The notes beneath the pieces are model-generated. The model had not been told where the DNA came from, did not search any database, and worked only from the letters and a program-made list of their open reading frames with translations. The position numbers and the translations under genes are program-made. From the NCBI GenBank assembly GCA_002633005.1, contig NMRA01000331.1, forward strand, positions 433,364 to 497,363: 64,000 nt of DNA, read 5' to 3'. The stretch's first letter is position 1. The number at the start of each line of letters is the position of its first letter. Of the stretch, positions 43,901-55,900 are shown piece by piece. Source of the stretch: Phoronis australis (Eukaryota; Phoronida; Phoronidae).

Positions 43901-46900
43901 CCAGAATAATATCCCGTCATTTTTTGGCATGTCCTAAGCCGAAAAATGATGTTGAAAAGCATAAACTATGGATCAAACTGTTCGGCCACACGAGCAGCTG
44001 AACTTAGCGATGTTGCTTGATAACTCGAAGGCTATAATAAACACAAATATATTAGTTCCAAGATACGCACTTTTCAGCTTGGTGGCTATGGCGAAGGGCT
44101 ATCTCAGATTTTGACTCCCAAGTTTCCTACATCTGGCCGCCTTTGCTCTGGCGGCACCTGCTGGATCTCAGCACTCTAGCGGTAGTCCCCGGAAATTGTT
44201 GCTTTCAAAGACATTTTTATTTTGTTTTTTTTATTTATTTCAACCTAATGGACATTATTTTTGTTTCGTATCAGAGGTACATTTTTGTTATTCATAAACT
44301 GTAGGCTGGCGTTCAACTGAACTTCTCTCCCGGTCAAAATTCAGAGATTCGATCGGCACAGGGAAGGGCACTGGATTACTGCCAGAACTCAAAGCCTTGG
44401 TCGAGCTGTTGTCACTAAAAATAAACTGTTGAATTACTTTTTGACGTGTACCTCTAGTATACACTATGTCTGTAGAGTTAGAGAGAGCTCATTTTGAAAT
44501 TGTTCTAACATGTAATTAGATTTATGAAGCTTTAAAAAAGAATTTGAGTTATTTTTTGTAAATACCTATTTTTGCAACTACCACACCAACTTGTAATCTT
44601 TTGTAATCATACCATGACTTAGTGATCATGCTACCTTAAAAATTAAAAGGAAGCTACCTTTATGGAATGAAACAACAAAATATGTCAAGTTCATAAGCAG
44701 GTAGGCCTAATTTATTAAATGTCTTAATGGTGAAACGAACAATTCCATAGGCGGATTTAGGGGGGCTGCCACCCCCCCCTTGGCTGCCGCAAGCAAAATG
44801 AAACAGCAAGAGCGTGAAATATTGAGTTCAGTAACTAGGACCGGTAGCAGAAGATTGGGGTTCAGACCCCAGATCGCGGCGGAATTGTGTTCCTGTTTTT
44901 TTAGTCCACCGATAGATTTTCTGAATCGAGGTCCAAAGGTCTACATCCCTGGCCCCTGCAACTTTCGGGCCGCCTGTGCACATACAATCGCACTTTGCCC
45001 AATTCCACGAGGCAACATATTGGGCCCCCCCTGTGGCATCCTAGATCCACCACTGAATTCCAGACATTAATTTGACTTAGACACAGGCCCTAGACCTACC
45101 GGAGCTAACTGTTTGCCTAGGATGAGATGAGTGTGTACCTGAGCTGTGAACCTGAATTTTTTGATCAAAATATTTTGTTACAAGGTTAGAAAAGCGTAAA
45201 CAGTGCTATCGAGTCGACCTAGTCAGAGACTATAGTGCATGTGTTGTCTGTAATCTATGACCTACTTTACTCCAGGAGTCCCACCAGTTGTGACCAACTT
45301 TTCATTTGGTGAAATTTAGCTGATTTTATTCGAAAGATAATTTGACTTTCAGGTACATACCCAGCTTTACATGAACATATCGTATCAGTGGCCTTGTCAT
45401 TTGTCAGGTGAAGGTGGCCCCGAGGCCGAGGGGCTCTTCGGATTTTTGCTGGCTTCTCGAGCACTTATTTTTTCATCGTCACCTTTACAAATTCCCGTAT
45501 CATGAACGTACGATTCTCTGTTGAAAAGCATCGCCTCTTGTCTCTGTCAAAGCATTTTCAAATAGTGCAAAAACACTCATCGCTTCCACCAGGAACGTCA
45601 TTTAGCGACAGTGTATTTGCCTCTGACATCTCGTTCGATTGTCGGATATCACGTGACTTTTTGCACAGGGGCGGAGCTTGCGATAGGTCAATTGTCATCG
45701 AGGACTCATCCATCCGGGGTCTGTGTAGATCAGTGACGTCAATACACCGGTACTGAGCAAACTGCACCATCAAACTGTCTAAAAAGACACCGTAAGAGAT
45801 GAAGATTGGAAAGCGCTCCAAGAAGCACCTCAGTAACGAAGAGTACACTGTAATCTGCTGTCTTACAGCTGCCACCACAACGTGACTTTCAGTACTTTGT
45901 CGTCCAGTGGCAGCTTTGCAAACAGAGTCCATTATGTCGAAATAAAATAAAGTTTAATGTTCTTGTAAAACTCCAAAACAAAACTGTCCATCAAATCGAA
46001 TGCAAATACCACAATACACATAAACATCTCCTTTTTTGACGGCTCAAAACATGGCCAAATCTGCTTGTATTCATAGCGGTAACGCTGTCCAACGCTAGCT
46101 TATTTAGCAACCCACGTAGACTCCGTAAAACTCTTTTTTACTCATAACTTCAAAACACATCTTCCTTCATGATCAAAAATATCCATGCAAACAATGAATT
46201 ACGATCCCCGTTAAATCGAAATGCTTGCGTTTTGATTGGTCCATTCACTGACGGAGAATATAGGATTTTCACAAGTGATGTCGATAAAGCTCACGTGGGA
46301 ATAAACTAGGAGAAAATCAACTACAAGTGCCTTTATTGGCTTTTCAATGACCGGAGTTTACCAAATGGCAACTGTTAGAGCGGGAGCTGTAAAAAAGAAA
46401 CTAAGCCGTCCGTAATACCATAATAAATGTACAAATTCAGTAATAACTACGGTCAATCCATAAGGGTAACAGGTCTGTATACATGGAGTTCTTCATTTTT
46501 GGGTGCTGTAAATGTTTCTTTAGAGTTTCATCATAGGTACTCAACAGTTTCAGAAGGGCAAGAAAATTTCCTAGATTAATTATCTTCTGCTAAACTTTCA
46601 ACATCTCTTCTCGGTTCAATACACTGGCAACTGCAATAAAGAATCGCTTTAGCTATTGCATGGAGATTGTGCTTCATTTCCTTTATTTGTGCTTTTCTAT
46701 TACTGTCTAAGACAGCGTCAATACCTTTCTGCACATTTTCCATCACGTTTAAAAATGTATCAGGATCATCGAATGCCTCCATGTGATATCTTTTCTTGAA
46801 GTGCTCAGACAGTATATTCGTTTTATGAAGGTGTTGCATAAATGGCCTGCTCGCTAATTTTGTTTGCCGTCTTTTTACACCACTTTTCGAAAATAAACCA

Positions 46901-49900
46901 CAAGAAACGCAGAATGCACCATCAATTTTTGAGCTATGCATCAATGAAACTAAATCGTTAATTGGGCTACAATAAGGGGATTCACAGACTGAGAAAATGG
47001 AGTCATAAAGATGAATATAAGTTACCATATATTATAAGCGCCCTGGGTGCTTGGAGAAATTCGTTTCAGGGGAGAGAGTGCTTATTATAGCCTAAGGCGA
47101 TAGAAACAAGGTCTCCCAAACCAGTGGAATCGGAAGCTAGGATTCATCAATTTATGCTCTGTGACGAGCAGTTCTGTAACCTACGATGGGCTTTCTACAA
47201 AATTATGGTGCTTTATCAAACTTCATTGTTAAATTACAATCATTTTTCAGAAAATTGTGCTGAAATTCCAGGGCAAAAACTCGTCGACTAATGCGTCGCT
47301 GCCTTGCGATCGTCGATAGGGCAACTTGAATTCTTGAATAAAAAAAGTTTTGACTCAAATTACGTACCTGAAATCCTCCTTAAGATTTCCAAATAGCAGT
47401 CCAAAGATTTTTGAGTTCCTGTGGAGTCAGGATTAACCACAAGTTAAGTCCAAATCTGCACTAGATCGTACTTCGCAACACGAGAAAAATCTGTGGGTGA
47501 ACACAGATGTTGTGTCATGTGACGTTTGGTTTGAAGTTCATCTGCCTGTGTACGAGTGAGCGAGCGCATGCTTATCATCAGAGTTTATTTGCCAGTCGAG
47601 AGTCAACGCAATGCAACCATCTCAACTAAAGAAATTAACAAAAGCAGTAAAGCAGAACGTGTTTTATTTAGCACTTGCAAGTATCATCTGGTAAAAGACC
47701 TTTGAGAATTGTCTCAGTAAGACTGATATTAAGTGTCACTGAGTGGCCGGATGACTGGATGCGTTACAGTTATTTTCTGGAAGATTAGGGTGTAAGGGTA
47801 ATTACGCAAATGTTCACTATCAGTAGGTCATTTTATCAGATATTTGACTTTAAAAACACCAATTACGATTAATTAAATAATTCCTCTAAAAAATGCAAAA
47901 GTTTTTTACGGTATTAGAAACTTTCGGAAATTAGTGCCAATATTTATTTCTTGCCGATGCTATGCTACCCCTTTCATGGGTAGTTCCTGAAGACTAATGC
48001 TTGCGATGACAGGTATGTAGCACGTGCTTCCTGGACTCGTGCTTTTAACACTGGTTGATTGGCAGTTTTCATATGTAGGCCTACAAAAAATTGAGTTCCT
48101 GTTGAGGGAGATGTGGAATCTGTATAGGAAAGATACAATCCCAATGATAAGTATGCTGTGTCGGTTCTGAAAGGCCAGACCATAGTAGGACACGTTCCTC
48201 GCAATATCAATAAAACTTTTGCATTCTTTATGAAGAACAGCGGCAGTTTGAAGTGTATAGTTACGGTTAAATACCGACATAGCGGCGAGGCTGGTGATCT
48301 AGAAATTCTGGGGCAATTACTTTTTTCAGGACTGCTGGATTTTATTGATAAACTGAAGACGTTACTATAGAATTTTATAACTGTATGTAATGCATTTTTC
48401 GTTGATAGGATGGGCGCTTATTTCAGCGAAGTCTGAAAACGCGTGGGGAGCACTTATACAGGCATGGGCGCTCATTAGGGTGAATACGGTACTTGTAAGG
48501 TAGCTTTAAAACAATGAATTTCTGTAAGGATGCTTTGAAAAAACATAGTACTTTCAAAACTAGGGACAAACACCAGTCCTCTGGAACAGTAAATGCCAAG
48601 ACCCCTACCAAACCTTTACACTGGTGTTTACAAAACTATAGAATCAGAAAATCATATAGTCAACAACACAACATTGGTAACAAGAGGTTTGTATGGGAAT
48701 GGATAAACCAGTTGTTTAGTTCAGCCACTAGACCAGGAAATCAATAGACTGTGCTTACTAAGTCTGAAACCCTGACTGCTTGTCTGCCTTGATCTATAAA
48801 GACTGATTCATGACAACATTGAAAGGTGACCCAGATGTAGGTTGATAACGTTCATTATCATAATCCATTAGTTTCAAAAGACATGCTCAAAACCTAGCTT
48901 TTTGAATGCCTTGTTTCTTGTTTGTTTTGCAGTGAAGTAATATGTTTTCTTAGCAGCAATGTTTTAACACTAAATACTTATATATCCAAGGATAGATAGA
49001 TGATGAATGTTAATGATTTTACCTGAAAACTTTAATGGCAGGGGGCCATTGAGTAGTTCTGCAAAATCCTAACGGTAAATTTAAATGTTTGCCCACGGTC
49101 AAAAATACATTTCAAATTTGGGAAATAGGCAATATCAGCCTTTAAAAAATTCAAGAATTCAATTAATGACAAATAATCGTTTACTATAATACCGGGACAC
49201 ATAAAAGTGATGGCGGCTATTTTCTACAAATTTATTGACTGTCACTGAGATCCCATTATGAACACAAAACGCAGTGCACGATATTTGAGAAATATGATGA
49301 ATGCAAAAATCGCCAATCTTCAGAATCAAGAAAATTCAATTTCCACTTGAATTCCGGTGTCCTAAATTTTATAGTGTGTCCCAAACTGAAGAACTTTAAC
49401 GATAATTAATGAGACTGTGTTCTTTAGTAGCACAATTCCAACTGCAATGAGCACTAGTATCTTTGCAAAATGATAATCACAGAGGGTCAAAATATAAGAT
49501 GAATTAAATTTGAATGTGGTACTCAAGTTTTAAAGTTCTTATCTCATAGGGTTAATCAAGTTCAAAAACATGAAAATATACACCAAACTATGTAATATGA
49601 AACACGGTGTAATGTTTACCTCTTTTCTCAAACTAAAAGCCTTTTTAAGCACAATTTTGTACCAAAGCCAAAATTAAAAAATCATTGACTATTCCCGTCT
49701 ATTTCGTTGACCTTAGTTCCATTTACATCAGTTAAGGAACGATTTCTGAATGACAGCCATGCTGTACTTGAAAACATATTGATATGATCGTGAGCGATAG
49801 TATGTATTATACAAATTTGATCATGTATTGTTCAAATTTAATCTGTTCCTTTCATATGATGAGTGGTATTTAATGCTATCATAAGTTTAAGTTGTGAATA

Positions 49901-52900
49901 TGTCGCAACTCAAGTCATGTAGCCAACACTACAGAGGTCAGCCCTGACTCATCGCGCAGCAACTGCAATGCGGACAGCACATTTTGTAACTTGGCTTGGC
50001 ACCGACTGGCCATAAAAAATGGAAAGAAAAGCGGAAAGAAAAAACATTCACACACTTCAATGTTTCAACAAACAAAAACATTTTTATCTCAAAACAGTGC
50101 GCTGCTTACCTGAGTTGCCAGAACGCACACCTGTGCTTGATTTTTGCTGCCCTGACACGACAACTGGCGAAGTTTCCCCGGCAGTTGCCCGACATGTCAC
50201 TTTGCCGAAAAATAATCACATGCTAATTAATTTTCAATTATTAGACAAAACTCATTTTAAAGCGTGACAAGAATTTGCAATCGTTAGCCTCGTGACCGAA
50301 AACGCAAACGGGTAGGGGAATGGAGCGAACTATAAGCTGAATGTCGGTGATGGAAAAATTTAGTAGTGACAGGAGCACCATGCAGTAATTCTTGGTCACA
50401 CGAATTTCATCTATTCAAAGCCAGCTAATTAAGGGGTTCATCCTGTGCCATGGAGCAGTGATGTCCACGCCCAGTCGGCTGAGCTACCTAGTAGCTTATA
50501 CGAATGAGTCAGGCTGAATGAATATTCTTCTTTTGATTTTAAACTCATTAATGCTTATACTATTTGGCAACATACCAAGCTTTCTTTGTGAAGTTATTTC
50601 ACCACCAGTTGGCATTCTATAAGAAATAGGCTGTCACTCATTGTTAGCCGTCGGCTGCCCTAACAAAATCGCCAGAGCCCACCGTTGTCTTAGCTTTGCC
50701 CTGTCTTAAATTTATTTTCAATATTTGCGCAAGTAGTCAGAATATTCTGACTTACTTTACAGCAATCTTGCTTAACTTTTGTGATGTTCCATGTTCGTTG
50801 TTATGTTTATGCTGTTTACCAGAGTTTACTTACTCCCTTTAAAATTGGCTTAGGCCAGTCGAATAGACAGCATTGTTATTCAATCATTCCTCAATGAATC
50901 TCACTTCTGACTTAGTGACTAATCTAAAATAGTGGAGTATCACTCGGCTCCTTTCGTGACAAGTGGGGATTTTTTATGAATTTTTTGCCTTTGCATTTTC
51001 ATTAGCCTGTAGATACTGGAGGCTGATAAGGGTTAAAAACATGTGCTACTAGGTCTTTAAGCGTGGTGCTTGAAATCTGAATGTCCACCCCAACGATCTA
51101 CAATCAAAAATGCTAGAGACTAGTGCTTCTTTGTCCCATAGGCCCTTTTATACAAACGTCAACACGTCAATGTTTTGGGGAGTTGTGGTCAGTATAAACG
51201 TTTAACTTCAGTCCTGGATCGAAGTTAACAGCACCAGTTAACTTGCAGTAAATAGGTGGATTTAATAGCAAAGCGTCGATGCTGCAGTGTGCTATTAACG
51301 ATCAACTTCGGTATCATCTAAATTATCGCCAGGGGCCACTGCTATTGTCAACAATTAAAGGGCAGTTTTGTCGCTAATACTTGCTTTTATACCACAATAT
51401 TAGCGCTGAATGGCAAATACAACCGTGTAATAACCCATTTAGTTATCTCATTAGTGAGATAACATTTTGGCGGGAAACCGAGGCCCGTTTCGAACCGGGG
51501 CCTCAAGAGTTTCGAGTCGCTGATTTTACCACTACACAACTCAGCGGCTGACGTCATCAAACATGAACATAGAATACTCAAATGAGCACGCACAACAATC
51601 GCATGCTCAACAAAGGGCATTGTACCGACATTTATACACTATGAAAAATAAGTTGCATAATTTCCATAAAAACGATATTTTAATTCAGTGAAATTTTTCT
51701 CTTGTTTTCTCTCACTTGTAAATCCCCGATTTCCAATATGAATGCGGGTATCGTGTCGTCGGGATCCTTTGACTTGAGCATTATACTCAGTTACTAGTGG
51801 TAACCTAATTTAGCGGACGATATTTTCCAGGTCGAACCTTAGCGTGATACCATGTGTAGTAAGCTATAATAGTTGCTAAACCTTAATTTATAGATTCACT
51901 TTATTTCTATTTTATTCAAATTTTCAATTGGTTTCGAGTAATAGCATTATTTGACAAAAATAGCTCGGCTTTTCTTAAAAGGTCACGACCTCCGACCGCG
52001 GGCCTCCGACATAGAAAGTAGTTATAAAGCCGAGGCAAGTCGAGAAAGGTAGATCGATTCATTGCAATGTTTCTCATTCAGTATGTGGCCTTAATAGATT
52101 ATTACACACTCTCAGTCGTTATCCCCGGTTATCTAGAGCCCTCGTGGATTTTGTAGAATTATCACCCTCGGGGCTAATGCCCCTCAGGCGATAATTCCCC
52201 AAAATCCACTCGGGCTCTAGATAGGGGGAGATCACGACTTCGCCATGTAATAATCACTGTATATTTTGCTTGAATAATCACCAATCAAATTTGAAATAAG
52301 TTTTATGTCAATTACCACATGTAGATGTTCTCAAATTGTCACATTAAACACAATGTTAACGCATGCGATGCGTCAGCACTACTTTGCGATCGCTTCGATG
52401 ATGACAACATCACCTACTGTTTACTCTGATGCCGTTAACTACCGAAGCTGGTAGGAAAGAAAAACTTAGCATTTTACGTGGACATTCCGCTCATAAAGGA
52501 GTTAAGTTAGTATGAAAGAGCCTTATGTCTATAGCCAGCAATCGCCCAGGGCGATTAGAAAAGTTTGTTTCAGGGGGGCGCTCATTATAACCCAAGGCCG
52601 TTGAAACCCGGACTCCGAAACGGGTGAAATCGGAAGCTAAGATTCATCATATTTACGCACTGTGACATATCTGTAATCTATGAAAGACTTTCTACAAAAC
52701 CGTGGTGCACTGCTATCAACCTTTGCTGCTAAATTACAGTCATTTTACAGAAAATCGTGCTGAATCCCATGGCGAAAACTCGCCGACTGACTGACTCGCA
52801 ATCGTCGACATGGCAACTTGAATGCTTGAATAAAAATTCAGTTTCAACTCAAGCAAATTACCTGAAATCCTCCTTAAGTTTTCCAAGTATCGTCCCTAAG

Positions 52901-55900
52901 ATTTTTTAAGTTCCCCTGGAGTCGGGATCAAGACAGGTTTAAGTACAAATCTGTGCTACATCGTGCCATCTACATGTATGATCGGCAACATGAGAAAAAT
53001 GTCTGGACGAACACAGTCATGTTGTTGTCATGTGACGTTTGTTTTGAAGTGGTCTGCGTTTGTGAGTAAGCAAGCGCGTGCATGTCACCAGAGTTCATTT
53101 GCCAGAGCAGAGACCATCTTTTGGCCAGAGCCACGCAATCTAACGAGCTTTGAGATGTGCATTGTATCTAAAGAAATTTGCACAAGCAGTAAGCCTAAAC
53201 CAGAGCCTGTTTCATACAGCACTTCCCGGTCTCATGTGCTAAAAACGTTCGACATTTGTCTCGGTAAGGCCCATATTAGTCGCCGTGTGGCTGGATGCGT
53301 ACGTAACTATCTGACAGTTATTTTTCGGTGTAAGGGTGTGTAAGAATTCACTGTCAATGGTCATTTTATCGGATATTTGGCTTAAAAACACCAATTATGG
53401 TTAATCAAACAATTCATCTTAAAAATAAGACAAACATTTTTTATAGTATTAGAAACTGTCGAAAATTAGTGCCAATATTCATTTCTTGCTGATGCTACCC
53501 GTTTCATCAATGGATAGTTCCCGACGAATGTCTTTGATGACAGGTTCATTTATGTAGCGCGTGCTTCCTGGCCACGTGCTTTTAACACTGGCCAAGCTTT
53601 TTATTAGTCTTGGATTCGCTGTTTTCACGTGTACAAGAAATTTGATTCCTGTTGAAAGCGGGAAATGTCTAAAAAGCAATCCCGTAAACAAGTACACTAC
53701 TTCTGTTCTGAAAGGCCACACCATTGGTCCTGGCAAGATCAGCAGAACTTTTGTGTTCGTTTTGAGGCATGGCGGACGTTTGAAGTGCATAGTCACAGCT
53801 AAATACCGACATAGCGGCGAGGCTCGTGGTCTACAAATTCTGCGCACAATTTTTTCAGGACTGTGGGATATTATTGATAAATTGAAGACGTTACTGTAGA
53901 ATTTAAGGACTGTAGGTAAGGCATTTTTCGCACGTACACGTTCATGGACTGGGCACTTATTTTAGCAAAGTCTGAAAACGCGTGGGGGGCTCTTATAGGG
54001 GCATGAGCGGTTATTACAGCGAATACGGTACCTCCATTTGTTGACAAAAGGTTACAGCCATTGCATAACAAGCACAAAAAGTTCACAGGCACTACCTAAG
54101 TACTAATATTAACACAGACAATTGACTGGTTTATAAGTACATAACTTTAATTCCAATGAATCTACATATATATCTAAAAGTAAAGACTTCGAACAAAACA
54201 ATTTCATTACAATATAGAAGCTACTTAAGAATATGGACACTAGTGAATTATAAATCACTTCATTCCATTACAAGGTACCTAAACTACACGGTCAACGGGC
54301 ACGGACGCATGAACATGACTCTAGGACCTGCAAACACCACCCACTGACTCACAAACACGGGAACGGACTCATAAAACACAACCCACGCACCCAAATACAC
54401 GAGACACGGACTCACATTCACGAGGAAACACGGTTAATGGACTGCCAAACACGGTTTACGGACAAAATGAAGATGTCAGCTGACTCAGGAAGCCGATGAG
54501 TTCGTGACCCATGTTTAGTGGTACGTTAACCGTGTTTCCTTATGAATATGAGTCCATGTCTCATGTATTTGGGTGCGTGGATCGAGTTTTGTGAGTCCAT
54601 TCCTGTGTTTGTGAGTCAGTGGACGGTGTTTGCAGGTCCGTGAGTTGTGTTCATGCGTCCGTGCCCGTATTTATGAGTCCATTGACCGTGTAGTTTAGGT
54701 ACCTTGCAGTAGAACATAAGTTAGTAATAAATCTGTTATTAAATTAGAACAAATCTTCAGGTCCTGATGCAGTGGAGATGCCCCACTGCTACTGTGACTT
54801 GATGACTGAGTGGTTCACCCTGATTTAAGATTTCTCACATACTAATTCATCTGGATGAATGATAATGTTCATCAACCACACCTAAATTATTTCACTGTCT
54901 GACAACATTCATCACTGAATGATGATTCAATTACTGTAAACAAAAATTAAGTAGGTGCATGTCAGTAATGCGAATGCACAATTTGTTGGTTCTAAAAATG
55001 CCTTCACAGTGTTCTCCACAGCCTGTTTTTTGACTGGCCACTGCGATGACTTTGAATTATGTCTTAACAAGTTTGGCTTATTTGCATCAAGTTTGGGAGT
55101 ACTGGAAGATTAATCATTTCTCAATCAAATTATTGCATTTCAGATTTTTGGTGCAAGTTCAATACATTTATTCAAGCACTAACTCACCACAGTATGGACA
55201 TGCACTTGTCGAATTTGTATTTTCTGTTGAGGAACACACAGCCTTGTTCCACAGAATTGTAGCAATTGTCACGTTAAGTCAATTCTTAAGCCAGGAATCA
55301 AACCTGGACCAGCCAAATAACTGAATAAAGCAGGTTTCCAATCAGAAAGCACGGGCACCTCCCTAAGGTGAGTGAGGGCCCGTATCAACATCAATTGACA
55401 GTTGCCAAAAACCATGTTTCCATCAATGAGCAAATGCATCTCCTATATCTATAGATGATACAAGCCTGAACCCCAAAGGATTTTCTGCAAATTACGCTTA
55501 ATACAGCACAAACTATCGAAGTTACGTTACTATATGTACTTTTCAAGTGTAGATGGATACTTTTAAAGGCAGCTGAAGTTTTTAAATTCTTCAAAGTCAA
55601 ACTAATAGTCCAACAATAATCATTTTTATCAAATAGAGTTTCAACAGCAAAACTGAAGACTGATCACCATTGCAGCTGGGCTTCACCTAGGATTTTGCAA
55701 ACTGGGTGTCCAAAATGACCTCAATTTTCAAGTAGGCGTCGACTATTCTAACGGAGTGGATAAGAATTTCATTGAGTTAATTCGCGTCGAACCGCACCCC
55801 TCACATATTTAGAAGTTCATTGATTAATGCAAAATAATTAAATCTTGCGGTACCTGACAAGAATTGTGTGGTAGTAATAAAATCTGCATTTAAATAAAAT

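Larger units (their letters stand above)
51139..52525. mobile_element. Short TIR element 'AAGG(G)CCTTTCATA', copy 2, interrupted
   Basis: Positions 51139-51383 align with the reverse complement of the right part of copy 1 (same block 'ttttggggagttgtggtcagtataaacg'). 52256-52525 supplies the other end ('agttagtatgaaagagcctta'). The middle, 51384-52256, is a separate tRNA-like repeat inserted into it. The insertion order is therefore readable. Confidence 0.65.

Noticed and set aside
52963-53343. 126-codon open frame on the plus strand inside element copy E
   Set aside because: It is broken in the other copies; only the downstream HIRAN-like frame is kept.
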